A stretch of 64,000 nt of DNA. Origin: Macrothele yani. Taxonomy: Eukaryota > Arthropoda > Arachnida > Araneae > Macrothelidae. Numbering within the stretch: the stretch's first letter is position 1; every line of letters begins with the position of its first letter. Where the stretch lies: NCBI GenBank assembly GCA_039090855.1, contig CM077010.1:45340905-45404904 (forward strand). Reading direction: 5' to 3'. Shown one piece after another: positions 30,448 through 43,156 of this stretch. The translations under genes and the position numbers were made by a program. The notes beneath the pieces are model-generated. The model had not been told where the DNA came from. It saw nothing but the letters and a program-made list of their open reading frames with translations, and made no database searches.

Positions 30448-32405
30448 GAAAATGTACTTTATATCTTTAAGAAATTTGGTACTACACTTTCTTCGGCATA
30501 TGTAGCTTTTACGAGTCAGATTCAAAGCTGTGTATCAGAGCGTAGATCCCCAAAGATCTGCAAATGCCAGCATGATCAGCTTTCGCAGACAGTTTCAACG
30601 TAAACAATGTTTGAGGCCCGTCGTATTTGGAAGAAAATCATTTTAGGTTCAGTGCAAAGTCTGAAAATTCAACTGGTGGAAATACCACGTATTCGCAGAG
30701 ATCAAGTGAATACTGTTCCCATTCTTACGTTCTTCTGAACAAAGAGTTAATGCTATCACTGTTTCTATAATGGCTTTCGTTTTTGTTTCTACAATAATTG
30801 TCAACGTGCTAGATCATACTGTAAAAGGGATAGACAGGTCTTATCGCTTCAGCGTCTTCTACTAAACTCCGAACAACCTACAGTCGGAAACCAAACATTT
30901 GAAACTTCACAGTTCGATATAAAGCAACCTGTGCTGACTTAATGTTTAGGAAATTGCTATGAACCCATAACTCGCTAAAGACCGTCATTTCGCAATATAC
31001 AAATGCCAGTTCTGACACTGGGGACGTCAATAACGTGCCATCTGATACTTTGCTGACCGTGCGGTTTCCAATTTGATTTAACGCCGTATTAACACTTATT
31101 CGGTGACGTAGGAGTGATGGAGAAATGTTCGGCAGCAAGCAAAAACAATTACTTAAAGTGATAAGTGGACTGGGAAGCAACCATAATCTGCATCAGCGTA
31201 GAATATGAAAAAACAATTGTCAGTGACTCAAGAACATGAAGCTTTAGTGAAATTACTTTCTCAAACCTTATTATTGAGGACATATTTAAAAAAGAAGTCT
31301 CATACATCAACAAAAACTGCGCAACATAACTCTTTTGCCCCTGGTTCGAGGGATGTAATAGTTCCTTTCACAATCTACGTGAGAAAAGCTGAGCAATTCC
31401 TAAGCGGCAGCACTGTGTTTGGTATCTTTTGGCATCCACACTTCCCCGGTCTTTTGGGAATGGTTGTCATTAATTTGATAAGTGCAATTCCTAATCCTTT
31501 ATAAAACGAAAGGCGAGGGAATCAGTTGGGCTCAAAGGAGCCTCGTGGCGTTCAAATCATTGTACTCTTTCGGATAATAGAACTCAAGTGTACTTTGTCT
31601 CTTGTTCCCAAACGGTTGGGGTAAAAAAAGCACATGCTCCTAACATGAAGCGATTTAATCTGCTGTTTGCTTGTTGCTCATATGACTTATCCCTACCTGC
31701 ACTGAAAGTCAGTAATCCCCTTTTAATTTCAAGGAACTTTCTAAAAAAATCCTCTGGGTTGAGGGCAGCAAGTAAGCTTAGTGTGTATTTAACTTAACGT
31801 TTCCGATACCGTAAGGAGTTCTGGTTATCTTCGAATGAATCAAGGGTGTAGAAAGGTAATGTTTGCTCACTAGAAAGGATTTAAAAGTTGTAATAACTAA
31901 GAAAAATAATTATGATTTCGGTTGTGGTTTTTGCACCAGGGAAAAGCAAGGTCTGAAATGCAGTAAGTTTTAGAAAAATCCCTTTTAAAACGAGAGAAAA
32001 GAATGTATGCCGTTATTTCGGCAATTGTTCATTCAGATCCTTTTACCATTCACCCAGGCGTTTGTCCATTGTTGAACTAATGTCTTCAAATGGTGCTCGT
32101 ATAAAACGAAATTGCGGATTCAAACCTGCAAGGCTGGTAACTTTTTTAGCGTCGCCCCTGAGCAGTGCACGATATTTTAATCGATGCTCCCTAAGACGAC
32201 GATAAAAACTAAGAATAAATTTCATCAGGAGTTTGAATCGAAACAAACTCCTGATGAAATTATTTAGCTGCATGGAGTTCAGTTGCTTCATCACTGAGTA
32301 ATTCTCATATAGTTTGTCGTCGTCAAGGATTTGACTGTGAGTTCTTTTTATTTCTTGTTCTTTAAACTTCAAGTTAGAAGCTTTATTTTTGTTTTCCGGT
32401 TCCAA
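30448..32405. other. Mostly unassigned; contains an 18-bp perfect inverted repeat
   Basis: No recognisable gene. A 120-codon minus-strand frame (32043-32405, MEPENKNKASNLKFKEQEIK...) is lysine-rich and unmatched to any family I know; it ends where the LINE begins. Inside it, AATTTCATCAGGAGTTTG (32218-32235) and its exact complement (32244-32261) form a hairpin with an 8-base loop. Confidence 0.45.
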
Positions 32406-32431
32406 GCCAACCGGGGCTACGTGCCTCCGGA

Positions 32432-33979
32432 ATGGCGAACTTTCTGAACCGACCTGAAACCATTCAGGTTACTCATAATGTGAAGTATCCCAATGTTAAT
32501 ATTCTAAAGGAATCAGTCGACAAACTTGGACTATCCGGAACATTTGCACACAGTCCAGCGACTTTACAGTGGACTTTTCACAGTGCGTTTCCAAACTGCT
32601 GCACAAGCACTGCACTACCTTGAGCACCCCTTGACAGCCTACAAGGACGTTGCGGTGAACATTTCGCTAGTAGATGACGGCATTCGTACCGTCTATGTCA
32701 AACTCGTACCCATTGACATACCTGATGAGAAGATCTCTGCGGCACTCACTGGATATGGGGAGATTGTCACCCCCATTCAGAATGAGCGGCACACACTCAA
32801 AGGTCTGGAACATGTTTATACAGGAACAAAAATTGTTCGCCTGCGTATGACAAAGCCAGTGCCCAATTTCTTTCAAGTGGGCCGTTGGAAGGCCATGGTC
32901 ACTTATGCTGGCATGATTCGCACATGCCGAAGATGCGGTAATGCTAGCCACATTGCTCCTCAGTGCCCATCCCGAGCTTGCCCAACTGTAGTACGGAGGG
33001 GCACTTAGAGATCTCGTGCGAGCAAGCCTGCTCCAAGTGCGGTGCGGATTCTCACACCAAATCCAGATGCACCCAGTCATCCTTCGCTGATGTTGTAGCT
33101 AGGCCTTCAACAGCTCCCCTTGTTTTCAATGAGGAGTTTCCGGAGCTACCCTCCACCAGTACTATTGTTGTTCCCGGGGACTCTGGTGTTCCTGATGCAG
33201 TTGTTACCATGGACCCGGAACATGTTGCTTGTTTGAAATTACCGGTTGTCTTACCTGTCGATCCGCCTTCCGAGAATGTTGTGACTGCTTTTAATCAAGA
33301 GTTCTTGGTTGTTGACGGCCGCGTCGAGTCTGGAGCTTCTTCTTCTGTTTCACCAGTGCAAGATCTTGAGGTTCTTGAAATGCCGTCTACAGAAGTCACC
33401 TCACTGCCTCTTGCCATTGAATCGGCTGTTGGTATTAAGTCTGAGCCTCCCATGGACGCCGTTGTATGTGCCGAGGTCCCTGAGCCTCATTCACCTGATT
33501 CTCCTGAAGCCCAAGTCGGACATGTTACCACTGTTGCATTTACAGAGGTTATTTCGGATGATGAAAACATTTACATAGATTCCGTTGATGATGTTGCTTT
33601 CACCTCTCCTGTCGGAACTGTCTCCCTCTCTTCCACCTACGGGGACAAGGTTGTACCCGTCATCCATTCCAGCAGGCCGCCGGGACGTGTTCCTGTTACC
33701 ATCCACACTGTTACTCCTTCCAGAGAGACTCGTCCTGCTGACCATTCCTACCGTCGACATCGACAGTCCTCTACATCTTTGGAGGGCAGGACTCGCGGCA
33801 GCCGTTCGGCAAGTGTTCATCCTGGCCGTCGGGAAGATCTTCCGTCAAACTGGAGGAAGGGGAACTTCCCCCAAGTAGCCGCCGACGGAACCATCGCCGG
33901 AATCACAACCGCTCCACCTCTGGAGACTGGCATCGTCAGTTTTAAGTGCCGGTACAAGTTTCTAAATCGGGTGGGCTAA
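32432..33979 (+). pseudogene. Tx1/L1-like LINE ORF1 (gag-like), frameshifted
   Basis: The frame opens at 32432 (MANFLNRPETIQVTHNVKYP). It shifts near 32575 into 32526-33008 (VRFQTAAQALHYLEHPLTAY, FFQVGRWKAMVTYAGMIRTC) and shifts again near 32985 into 32963-33979. Allowing the shifts, three CCHC knuckles line up: CRRCGNASHIAPQC, CPNCSTEGHLEISC and CSKCGADSHTKSRC. An acidic, proline/serine/valine-rich tail and a basic end follow. It should bind element RNA. No 5' leader of any length precedes it, so the copy may be slightly 5'-truncated. ORF2 follows after about 100 bp. Confidence 0.85.
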
Positions 33980-34076
33980 TTTGAATCTACCCTCCTTACT
34001 GACCTTTGTTTTGTGTAATTTTGTATTTCAATTATCTGCTTAACCTTCAACCTTAAAGTTTCAACATTAAATATTC

Positions 34077-37000
34077 AGGGACTTCGGTCCCGGTCAGTAA
34101 GGCGTTGGCTCATCGGCTGGATTATGACCCAGGATATTGATATCCTGTGTGTCCAGGAGACATTTTTTAACAATTTTAGGCATGTTTCGGATTTTCGTCA
34201 TTACACTAATGCCCCGTGCTGGTTTAGTCTTCCTGCGACTAGTCACAGGGGCGTCGGAATTATTGTCAACCCTAACTTCAAGGGTCAACAACTGAAATTT
34301 CAATATGATGACGAGGGTCGAGTAGCTGCTGTCAGCTTCGCCCTCGCTGAGTTTAAAATTCGCGTTATTTCAGCCTATCCGCCATTGGAACTTGCCCAAC
34401 GGGATAGATTCCTCAGGAATCTTTCTTTATTTTTGGGGTTGGTGAAGACTTCCTAATTTTGGGGGGTGACTATAATCTTGTAACGGAGCCTCTTGATAAA
34501 AAAAGGGGTACCTGGCAGACGGACTCGTCCCGGGCTGTCTTCTCCGGGTTCATGTCGGGGGCGGGGCTGGTGGACGCCTGGCGTTCTACTCACCCTGAGG
34601 TCTTCGACTGGACTTGGACGGATGGCTTGGTTCGGGCCCGCCTGGACAGGATTCTTGTATGTGGCCCTGGGGATTGTGACTTTGTCTTTTGTTCATTGTG
34701 ATGTTAATTCTGTGTTTCTCCGTGTGAGTGACCATCGTGCCGTTTATGGTGAGATCGTTCTAACAAGGGCCCGGACACGAACTCAGGGCCCGTGGAGGAT
34801 GAATCTGAATCTTCTCGAAGATGACGACATCCTTCAGGGCCTTGAGAGGTTGCTTCGGGGTGAAATTCAGTCTGAGACTCATCACACTGGTGAGTTGTGG
34901 GAGGGGTTAAACTTAAAGTGAAGTCTTATTTACAAATTCAGGGGAAACTTTCGGCTCGTCAGCGGCTTTTAGAGCGAACTCGCCTTGTCTGTATGTTGCG
35001 TGCATGCAAAGCTGGGCAGCAAATGGGAGCGCAGAATGCTGGTATGATTGCTGAACTTCAAGCTCTGTTGACAGATTTATATTGTAAAACCGGCCAAAGA
35101 TGCACACAGGACTCTATTTCACGAAATTTGGAAAACGAGATTTCACTTGCAAGTTTTTTGTGAAATCTTGCAGAAACAAAAATATTTCCCAGGTAATTCC
35201 TGGCTTACAGCATGAGTCACGCTTCGTGACCTCTCAACCAGAAATTCACAATTTGGTTTTCTCGCATTTCAGAGACCTGTTTGCATCTGATAAAGTGCAG
35301 CAGTCGTCCGTCGACTCTTGGGTCGCTGACGTGACCCAACTCGACGCCGCGGCTTCTGTGCTTACATCTGGCCCTGTCCGTATTTCTGAGGTGAGGCAAG
35401 CCATTGCCGGCTTGCGTAATGGTCGCGGTCCGGGTACTGATGGCATCCGTGTAGAATTTTATAAACGTTTTGTTGATTTGCTTGCTGAACCTCTATGGGA
35501 TGTTTTTAATCATGTTCTGTCAACTGGGCAGTTAACCACGACGATGCGGCTTGGTTAGATCGTTTTGGGTAACAAGCGGCGTGATGGTCCTGGTCGTCAT
35601 TTGGGAGAGTGGAGACCCATCACTCTTCTCAATTACTATTATAAGATTTTGGCTAAAGTCCTTGCTAACCGACTGATTAGGGTTATTTCTGGCCTAGTAG
35701 GCGTGTGCCAGGTTTCTGGAATCCCGGGGTAGAGAATGTTTCAAAATTTAGTCCTCGTGCGGGACGGTATTCACTACCTCGACCGCAAGAGGTTGAAGTG
35801 CTGTATCCTTTCTTTGGATCAGAGCAAAGCGTTTGACAGGGTCTCTCACAAGTACCTTGTGACCCTGCTGGAGGCTTGTAACTTCAGCCAAGATTTTGTA
35901 CACATGGTGAAGGTCTTGTATACTGATATCTTTAGTTTTATCAGAGTCAACAGTCAGACTACGGACTGCTTTCCCATCCGGAGAGGGGTCCACCAAGGCT
36001 GCCCGTTGTCTGCTGCACTGTTCGTACTGAGCATTGAAACTCTCCTTAAGAAAATTCAATCATCACCGAATATCTCTGGCATCCCAGTTCCGGGTTCGAG
36101 CTTTACAACAGCTGAGCTCAAATACCTTGCGTATGCAGATGACGTTCTCTTCCTCCGGGATGAGATTTCCTTGAGAAATTTGTTTCATGTTTATGATGTT
36201 TATGCGGACAGTGCAGGCGCTGCATTGAATGTGGATAAAACTAAAGTCTTGTGTTTTGGGGATTGGTCACCTGACGTTTTGCAGTTTGTAGGCTCAACCG
36301 ATGATCCCATAAGGATCCTAGGTGTTTACTTTGATAAAAAGGGGGTTCACCGCAAGACGTGGCGCTCTGTTCAACAGAAGCTCACGTCGGAATGTGCTTG
36401 GTGGGAGGGCTGCCAAATTTCTTCTTGTAATAGGGCTAAATTGGCTAGTAGTCTCTTGGTTTCCAAAATTGCTTTTTGCGCTACCCTACAACCCCGACGT
36501 ACGGGGTCCTTTTGGCTCTAAATTCTCTAATTTTTTGATTTGTTTGGGAAACTAGAGCTGTCCTTTCTCGGGATTGCCTGGTTCAACCAGTCCATCGGGG
36601 GGACTGGGTGTTCGGCACATTCTTGCGTGGTGTCGCGCGTTGATGGTTTCTAATGTGGCCTACATCCTGAAAAGCGATTCTCATCCTAGCTTTAACTTCG
36701 CGTATTATTTCATTTCCTATAATCTTAGGTTATTTTCTTTCACTTGTAACTACCTTGGGCCTAGAGCTCCGAGGCCCGGTGGACCACATGGCACTTTCAT
36801 TTGTGAGGGTAGATTGTTAACTAGCCAGAACATCAGGTGTTCCTTTTGGCATGAACCCGATGCCCTTTATAATGTATTCTTGCCATCCTTTGCTCCTCAC
36901 ATTCAGCGCAGTTTTCCCTCCTTGGAGATGACCTGGAGGGTCGCATGGGCCAATGTTGCGTTTGCGGGTGTGGAAGGTCGTGTGCGTGATCTGCAGTGGC

Positions 37001-37467
37001 GCTTGGCCCATGGGGTGATTTTCTCCCGTGATTCCCTTTTTCGTTGGGAAGTCGTCGACTCCTCGAACTGTCCCCACTGCGGACAGCCGGAGTCTTTGCT
37101 CCACCGATTTGTGGAATGTAATTTTGTTTGAAAAGTTTGGCAACTTTTGACTAGATGGATTTCTGTTAATATGTGCAATTTTAAAATTGTTTTTAAGCAT
37201 CCGCTACCTGTTTCCGGTCAGCGTGCTTATGGTTTAAAGGTAATCCTTGCTACTGCTTGTACTATCTTACATGATACTGCTCTGTCTGACCACGTTATGC
37301 TCTATTCGAATAGGCCTGATGTGGTAGCCCTCTTTGTCAAGATCAGATCGCGTGAGAGGGTGATTTCCGACTTTCACCGCTGGCCGGAAGACGTTTTTCG
37401 CGTCCGATGGCTTTGTTGGTCTCGATTGGTTTCCTTACGCAATAATGTGCTCTGGATTCGGTTCTGA
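34077..37467 (+). pseudogene. Tx1/L1-like LINE ORF2 (AP endonuclease and reverse transcriptase), broken
   Basis: The endonuclease starts LNIQGLRS at about 34068-34100. Its landmarks are DILCVQETFF, GVGIIVNP, VISAYPP, GGDYNLVTEP, RLDRILV and SDHRAVY, spread over shifts near 34455 and 34690. The RT has GPGTDGIRVEFYK, WRPITLLNYYYKILAKVLANRL, the catalytic LSLDQSKAFDRVSH, RRGVHQGCPLSAALFVLSIE and YLAYADDVLFL. A terminal zinc-binding-like motif, CPHCGQPESLLHRFVEC, follows at about 37070-37120, then an in-frame TGA and more coding to 37467. I count at least five frameshifts or stops. The LDQSKAFDRV and C-terminal CXXC...H...C pattern fits the Tx1 branch of the L1 group. Inactive. Confidence 0.88.
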
Positions 37468-37901
37468 ATGTGTTTTCTGTTGGAGCATGTCGCATGCCTG
37501 ACGACCGCTGCTCTTTTTACTTGCTTGTCTAGATCCTTTGTTTGCATCATGAATTGTATTTACATGCTTTTCTACTGTGTATATATTGTCTTTGTCTGCA
37601 TTTGTCTATGCTTGGCCCGCGCTTTTGTTCTGTCTGTTGTCTGTGGCAGGTGTTGTGCCTCTCGGACGACAGTTCAGACCACTTCCTGCGTCTTTGTCAT
37701 GCTCTGGGAGGGGTGGGACAAATGACATTTCATGCTTTTGTTTTGGTTGGAGGTGCATAGATGTGGGTCCACTTTTTCTCTAAGCACATCCACCCTGTTT
37801 TCAGAGATACTTCTTCCCTGGATGTGTTATTGTCTGTGTTTCGTCTTCTGAGTTTGGTAAGTAAGGTAAGTAGTTTCTTTTCCTTTCTTTTCTTTTTAGT
37901 G

Positions 37902-37969
<68 letters not shown>

Positions 37970-38055
37970 ACCTCGATGATGATAGTGCCTTGGCTTACCC
38001 ATAATATGGGTTCAGCAGAACAGTGTACAGCCTTGTGCTGTACCCCAGTTTACTA
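37468..38055 (+). other. LINE 3' UTR with (GT)n microsatellite
   Basis: Non-coding sequence after ORF2. (GT)n occupies about 37905-37967, followed by TTTTACCTCGATGATGATAG. The 3' boundary is set only by where Tc1-like sequence begins (about 38058). Confidence 0.6.
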
Positions 38056-38057
38056 AC

Positions 38058-39250
38058 TGAGAAGAAACTGTAATGCCTGGACATGGAAGATGTGTACGAT
38101 TTCAGCAGTTGTCGGACTTTGAGCGAGGTCGCCTAGTCGGACTCCGCGAGGCCGGGTGGTCGTATTGCGGAGCGAATTGGAAGGGAACTATCGGTGGTGG
38201 TACGATGGTGGCGTAGATGGTCCGAGGAACATTCCCACACGCGAATACGTGGAACCGGGAGTCACAGACGGACTGCTGAGCCGGCCGATCGACGCATAAG
38301 AAGAGCGGCGTTTTCAAGCAGAACATCCACTGCGACGCAAATCCGAGCTGCCGTTGCACCGGAGGTGACTGTGCGAACAATCGGCAACCGTCTACTGGAT
38401 GCAGGCCAACTTGCATGTGTGCCTCTGGCATGTGTACCTCTGACTCCAGCCCACCGTCAGGAACGGCTCCAGTGGTGTCGCCAACGCGCACTGGAGAACG
38501 CAATGGCGATCTGTCGTGTTCAGCGATGTAAATAGATTCTGCTTGGGAGCCTCCGATGGCCGTATGCGTGTTCGCAGACGCACAGGGGAGCGTCTCCACC
38601 CTTCTTGCATCCGCCAGCGACACACAGGGCCTACACCTGGTCTCTCGGTGTGAGGAGCGATCAGCTATCACTCCCGTACTCAACTAGTGTTTGTACCGGG
38701 TACGTTAAACAGCACCTCCTACATTAACATCATTCAGCCCGTTGTTGTGCCATTTGTAAGGTCGATCCATCGTGGTGTTTTCCAGCAAGATAAAGTACGC
38801 CCGCACACGGCACGTGCAACGCAACATGCACTTCAGTGTGTGAGACAACTTCCATGGCCTGCACGTTCACCGGATTTGTCCCCATTAAGCACGTTTGGGA
38901 TTTTGTGGGACAACGACTTATCCGGTCTCCACGGTCAGCCACGACCATCCCCGATTTACGCGTTCAGGTTGAGGATGCTTGGAACTCAATACCCCAAACT
39001 TACATTCAACATCTGTACGACAGACTCCATGCTAGTATTGCACAGTGTGACGCAGTTCATGGCGGTTCAACCTCGTACTAACCATGTTACATGGAAATGT
39101 TTTTTTTTTTCAGTTTACCAGCGAATACAGCTGTATTTTGCCATAATATTTTGATCACCTTATCTTCTGTATTCCGTTATTATGCTGTATAAATTTCGTT
39201 GGTATCAGACATCTCCTTCTTGGTGTTCTTTTTTTCACTTTCCGCCAGTG
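38058..39250 (+). pseudogene. Tc1-like element, family D, copy 1 (5'-truncated)
   Basis: The transposase starts MPGHGRCVRFQQLSDFERGR at about 38072. The frame then breaks and resumes at 38194 (VVRWWRRWSEEHSHTRIRGT, RRTAEPADRRIRRAAFSSRT, APEVTVRTIGNRLLDAG). Later blocks are FQQDKVRPHTARATQHALQC with LPWPARSPDLSPL (38780-38890) and VWDFVGQRLIRSPRSATTIP (38890-38960). The catalytic QQDNA reads QQDKV. The right terminal repeat, ending CACTTTCCGCCAGTG at 39250, is followed by TA. The left repeat and leader present in copy 2 (53492-54913) are missing. Confidence 0.9.
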
Positions 39251-39252
39251 TA

Positions 39253-40010
39253 AATACAGACAATGAAGTAAGTTGCCAATTAGTCCCAGAAATGGGGTAG
39301 CTTCTCCGTAGAAGAAGGTACTACATTATATCATCTTGACGCTGCAAACTTGAACCAATGTCTCAGATTCCAAGAAGTAACGCCCATCTGTGCTAGTCTG
39401 TAACAGCACGCCACTACAAACAAGATCTACCAAACTTGGAAATACATTTTACTTATCCTTTATGACTTCTCGCCGCTTATTTTTTTTTTTTTCGTTTTCA
39501 ACATACAAGTGGTATATTGCTCTGCACTGTCTGGTACGCATTCACGTCCATGGAGGTTAAGCACTGGAAATGACTCTTCGGTGAGCACCGCATATCTTTA
39601 GCTATTAGGACCTTCACACAATGCGATGCTGTAGATAAAGCAGAGTTAATACGATTTGCAACACTATGGGTACACCTTCACAACTCAGATGTGTGTTATC
39701 CTCGCTTCATAACTTCCTATCAAACAAAAGTTTGATCTAACACCCAGCTTCAGAACGCGAGACCTCGACTTCGAAACTATTTTCGTCACGATGTTTTTCC
39801 CCAGTGTTGGCCACCAAAGTACAGGTACCAACATAAACCATTACTCCTGTAGGTACGCAGTTTAAGTAAACATTGTTCTTCAGAATTGTATAGAAAATGC
39901 TTCACCTCAGGCATCAACGCAAAGTAAGAAAAATCAGCTTGTAGTAACTCGTTAACGAGTTCTCATACATTGAAATGTGTGAAACATTTGTACAGTATTT
40001 CTACACTGTG
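39253..40010. other. No recognised feature
   Basis: No gene or repeat supported; a T run lies at 39480-39492. Confidence 0.4.
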
Positions 40011-40014
40011 CAAA

Positions 40015-40345
40015 CATACTCAATATTCACAACGAGAGGAAATACCAGAGGAAAACATACTCAATGTTCACAACCACAGGAAATACCAGAGGAAAACATA
40101 CTCAATGTTCACAACCAGAGGAAATACCAGAGGAAAACATACTCAATGTTCACAACCAGAGGAAATACCAGAGGAAAACAGACTCAATGTTCACAAGCAG
40201 AGGAAATACCAGAGGAAAACACATTCAATGTTCACAACCAGAGGAAATACCAGAGGAAAACATACTCATGTTCACAACCATATGTGCAATATTTATACAG
40301 TATTTCTAAGTTTTCAAACATGCTCTCTATGTTCACAACCAGAGG
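40015..40345. repeat. 41-bp minisatellite, about six units plus edges
   Basis: The unit is TCAATGTTCACAACCAGAGG followed by AAATACCAGAGGAAAACATAC. A diverged unit recurs at 40325-40345 after about 55 bp. Because 41 is not a multiple of three, three staggered plus-strand frames stay open across it (for example 39970-40404); these are by-products. Confidence 0.93.
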
Positions 40346-40404
40346 AGCATCAAACCACGGCTGGTGATCTCGGTCGTCTAAGCGCAACTTCAAATGAATG
40401 TTAG

Positions 40405-41555
40405 GTCTTCGCGAGCAAAGATGAAGTCTTTCATCAATGACTGTTAATATCACACAATTTCATCCTCAGTTAATGTGTCCTATAAGGGTCAAAATCGATT
40501 TTTAAGAGCTATTAAGTAATTTAAAAAGTTTCTTCCTTAGTTTGGTTGTACTTTCGCAAAATCAAATTCTTTTCCAGCAGTGTTGTAAGCTATTATACTC
40601 TTTGCATAACGTAAATACTTAATAAGATTCATAAGGGGCTCTCATTCATTAGACTTGATCCGATTTTACAGACATCATACAAGATTTTTACGTCCACTAG
40701 AACACCAACTGATTCCTTGCGGTTTCAGTGCTTATTTCATTACAGCAAAAGTTACGTCTTGCTTTATTTTGAGTGACAGCAGCTATTAATACGCAGATAT
40801 TATACACGGGGCAATTAACTTGACCTTTAGTTTACCCAGTGTGCTTAAAAGAGCGGCAACTTTTTTAGTCGGCAGGGTAAACAACTCTCATTCTGCTCCA
40901 CGTTCCATCTCAAAACTGTCAAACGAAATTCTCTGGAAAGGTTAATTTTTATCCAAGTCTACCAACACATCGTGACGTATCGATACAAATGTTCACAAAA
41001 CCTCAAACTACCATTTTTGCTCTATTCTTTACTGCTTTATACTCCTGAAGTCCACAAGTGACATCTGAACTTGCTTCCTATGTTAACACCCATCATTACT
41101 ATCAAAATCCTCTCCTTCACGTCATATAGCAGCAGAACAAATTCCACCTTCATGTACAATATTCTTTTCACCCTTTCGGCATACATTCGTAAGTATTCTT
41201 GCTTGATCATTCCACTACGCAGTTCTTCGGGAAACTGGTTACTTCGTTCCCCTACGTAACTTCACAACACGAGCTGTCAGGAATGAAAACTTAGTCATAG
41301 GGTTAGAATCCTTAACAATCAGCTCCATAGACCATAAATGCTCTGCAAATATAGTTTTCTACTTCCACAAGCAAAACGTTAAGAAAACGTTTCTCCAGGT
41401 CTGCATTGTATAGGAGAAACAGCACCACATCAGGTAAACTCGAGCTAGAAAATTTCGTCGGTAGCAGTTGTTAGACAAACTTCTCATGTAAACAATTGCA
41501 GAATATAAATAATTCCCTTTCTAGTTGTGTGCTGAATATATAATTTTAAGTCATT
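40405..41555. other. AT-rich DNA, nothing recognised
   Basis: No coding similarity or repeat identified. Confidence 0.4.
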
Positions 41556-41559
41556 ATAT

Positions 41560-41900
41560 TATTTTGAGCACTGCTTTGCAACTCAAGTCTCTGCATAACG
41601 AGCAGGAGACGTTCGCAGAAGGATTCACAAATCCTCCTTTGTGAATCCTTCTGCGCACAGTGGTAGCAAATACCTATTCCTGTAGCCGCAGAAAAGCGCA
41701 GATCACAGCTGTGTCGCAGCAGCCTTCCTGTTACTGCTGGCAATTAATCGGAAATATCGGCCATCTGCGGTTTACGAAGCCCTAGACCTTCCTTTGCTGC
41801 ACTTTAGGGAAGCTGATTGCGAATTTTGAAATTGGTTGCACAGTCTGTAGAGCTCAGAAGGACTCACAGGCAGCCATTGGCCTGGCCTAAGTCTACCAAT
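41560..41900 (-). pseudogene. Decayed Tc1-like fragment related to 8990-9905
   Basis: It aligns with 9627-9905 (GGCAATTAATCGGA against GCAGTTAATCGGA; TAGGGAAGCTGATTGCGAAT against CGGGAAGATGATTTCGCATT; GCAGCCAT). Within it, CGCAGAAGGATTCACAAA (41614-41631) and its exact complement (41638-41655) form a hairpin that the other copy lacks. Function is lost. Confidence 0.55.
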
Positions 41901-41944
41901 CATTATCTACCTTAGTTCATATGTTAAACGTGTGACGTCTCTCT

Positions 41945-42400
41945 CTCTCATCTTATCTTCCCTGACGGGTGGGGTCTTGCATAGAGCAGATTCTCCCAAT
42001 GTTTTCTCTTTCTTGCTTTCCAAAAACGTTCACTATATGTTCTGCAGCCCGAAATGTTCTTTAGTAATTTCAGCCAGATAAATCTCGGTCTCTCAGGTTT
42101 TCTTTTTTCTGTTGCGAAAGTTTTTATTAAGATGTTAGGCAGTCTATTTTTGTCCACGCGTGCAACGTGATCAAATCATCTCAGTTTGCTGTTTTCTCAT
42201 TTTTATCGATGTTGTCACTTGATATGACGGTTCTTTTCTGACTGTGTTATTTGTTTTCTTTTCTGTCCAGCTTGTTTTATTTAAGTTTCTTAAGCATTTC
42301 GTTTCAAACGCTAATAATGTTTTCTCCTCTTGATTTAATGATGTCTCACAACCAATAAAAGAAACCTGCCATCTCAAAACTCTTTCTTTGCACTCCGAAA
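41945..42400 (-). pseudogene. LINE reverse-transcriptase C-terminal fragment
   Basis: Minus-strand frames read FIGCETSLNQEEKTLLAFETKC (42171-42377), then DHVARVDKNRLPNILIKTFA and RKPERPRFIWLKLLKN (41948-42157). This is the order of the C-terminal tail of many LINEs (YGCETWTL, LAFExKCLR, HVxRxxxxRLP, GRPRxRWxD). The catalytic RT core is absent. The clade cannot be fixed from the tail alone. Confidence 0.7.
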
Positions 42401-42609
42401 ACGGTACGATTCACATCTTCGCAACAGCCATGTTTATCCTGCGGTTCATTAAATTAATGAACAAAACCCCAGGAAAATCGCACAGATGCCATGGTCACTC
42501 ATTTGCATAAGATGCTATGACTCCGCATTACATTTCAAGTCATATACTTACATTTCTTGCAATCCCAACTCATCTTTCACAAATAATTGTGATTATTCTG
42601 GGGGTTTTT

Positions 42610-42940
42610 TACATTAATTTATAGAAACCAGTGCATGTTTGGCCTGCGGAAGATAAACCGTGCCTTCAGCTCATCGGAAAAGTCTTTCGTTCAAGAAAAT
42701 GGTTTTTTTTTTTTTGCAATTTGTTTTTAATTCCAAATGAATGGTAGCCGTGCAAAGTTTTGTTCAAAATGGTTAAGGTGATGAAGACATAACGTTTAAC
42801 AACACGCGTTGTAGGTGTAATCCTCCCTCATAGCAATGTCAGTGCTCACAATAGCTAACAAGTTGTGGCTTACTGTATATGAGAAGGAGAAATTCGAACC
42901 TGTGAAACAACGCTCTTGTTTTTAGCACGTCTTTCGTAAA
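42610..42940. other. No recognised feature
   Basis: AT-rich; nothing supported. Confidence 0.35.
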
Positions 42941-43156
42941 AAAAGAAAGTGCCTATGTTATCGGTTTGTCCGTCCGTCTATACACACGAAATCTCTGCAC
43001 CTATTAGTTCGATTTGAAAAATTCCTTTTGGATTGGGAAGCTTGAAAATATGCGAATGATGATCTTTAATTTAGTTTCTTTTTACGATGTACAATTTCGC
43101 CGCTAGAGGGCGTAAATGCAGACGATGTCGAATTCAAAAATACGTTTTATTCCATA

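Noticed and set aside
32043..32405. 120-codon minus-strand frame MEPENKNKASN...
   Set aside because: No recognisable domain; it contains a recent-looking perfect inverted duplication and stops at the LINE boundary. Possibly a remnant of another retroelement, but unsupported as a gene.
40015..40345. CRISPR-like appearance of short tandem repeats
   Set aside because: Units are directly contiguous with no unique spacers, no cas genes occur, and the window is eukaryotic.
39970..40404. 144- and 130-codon overlapping plus-strand frames
   Set aside because: Both read the same 41-bp minisatellite in different frames; no protein family resemblance.
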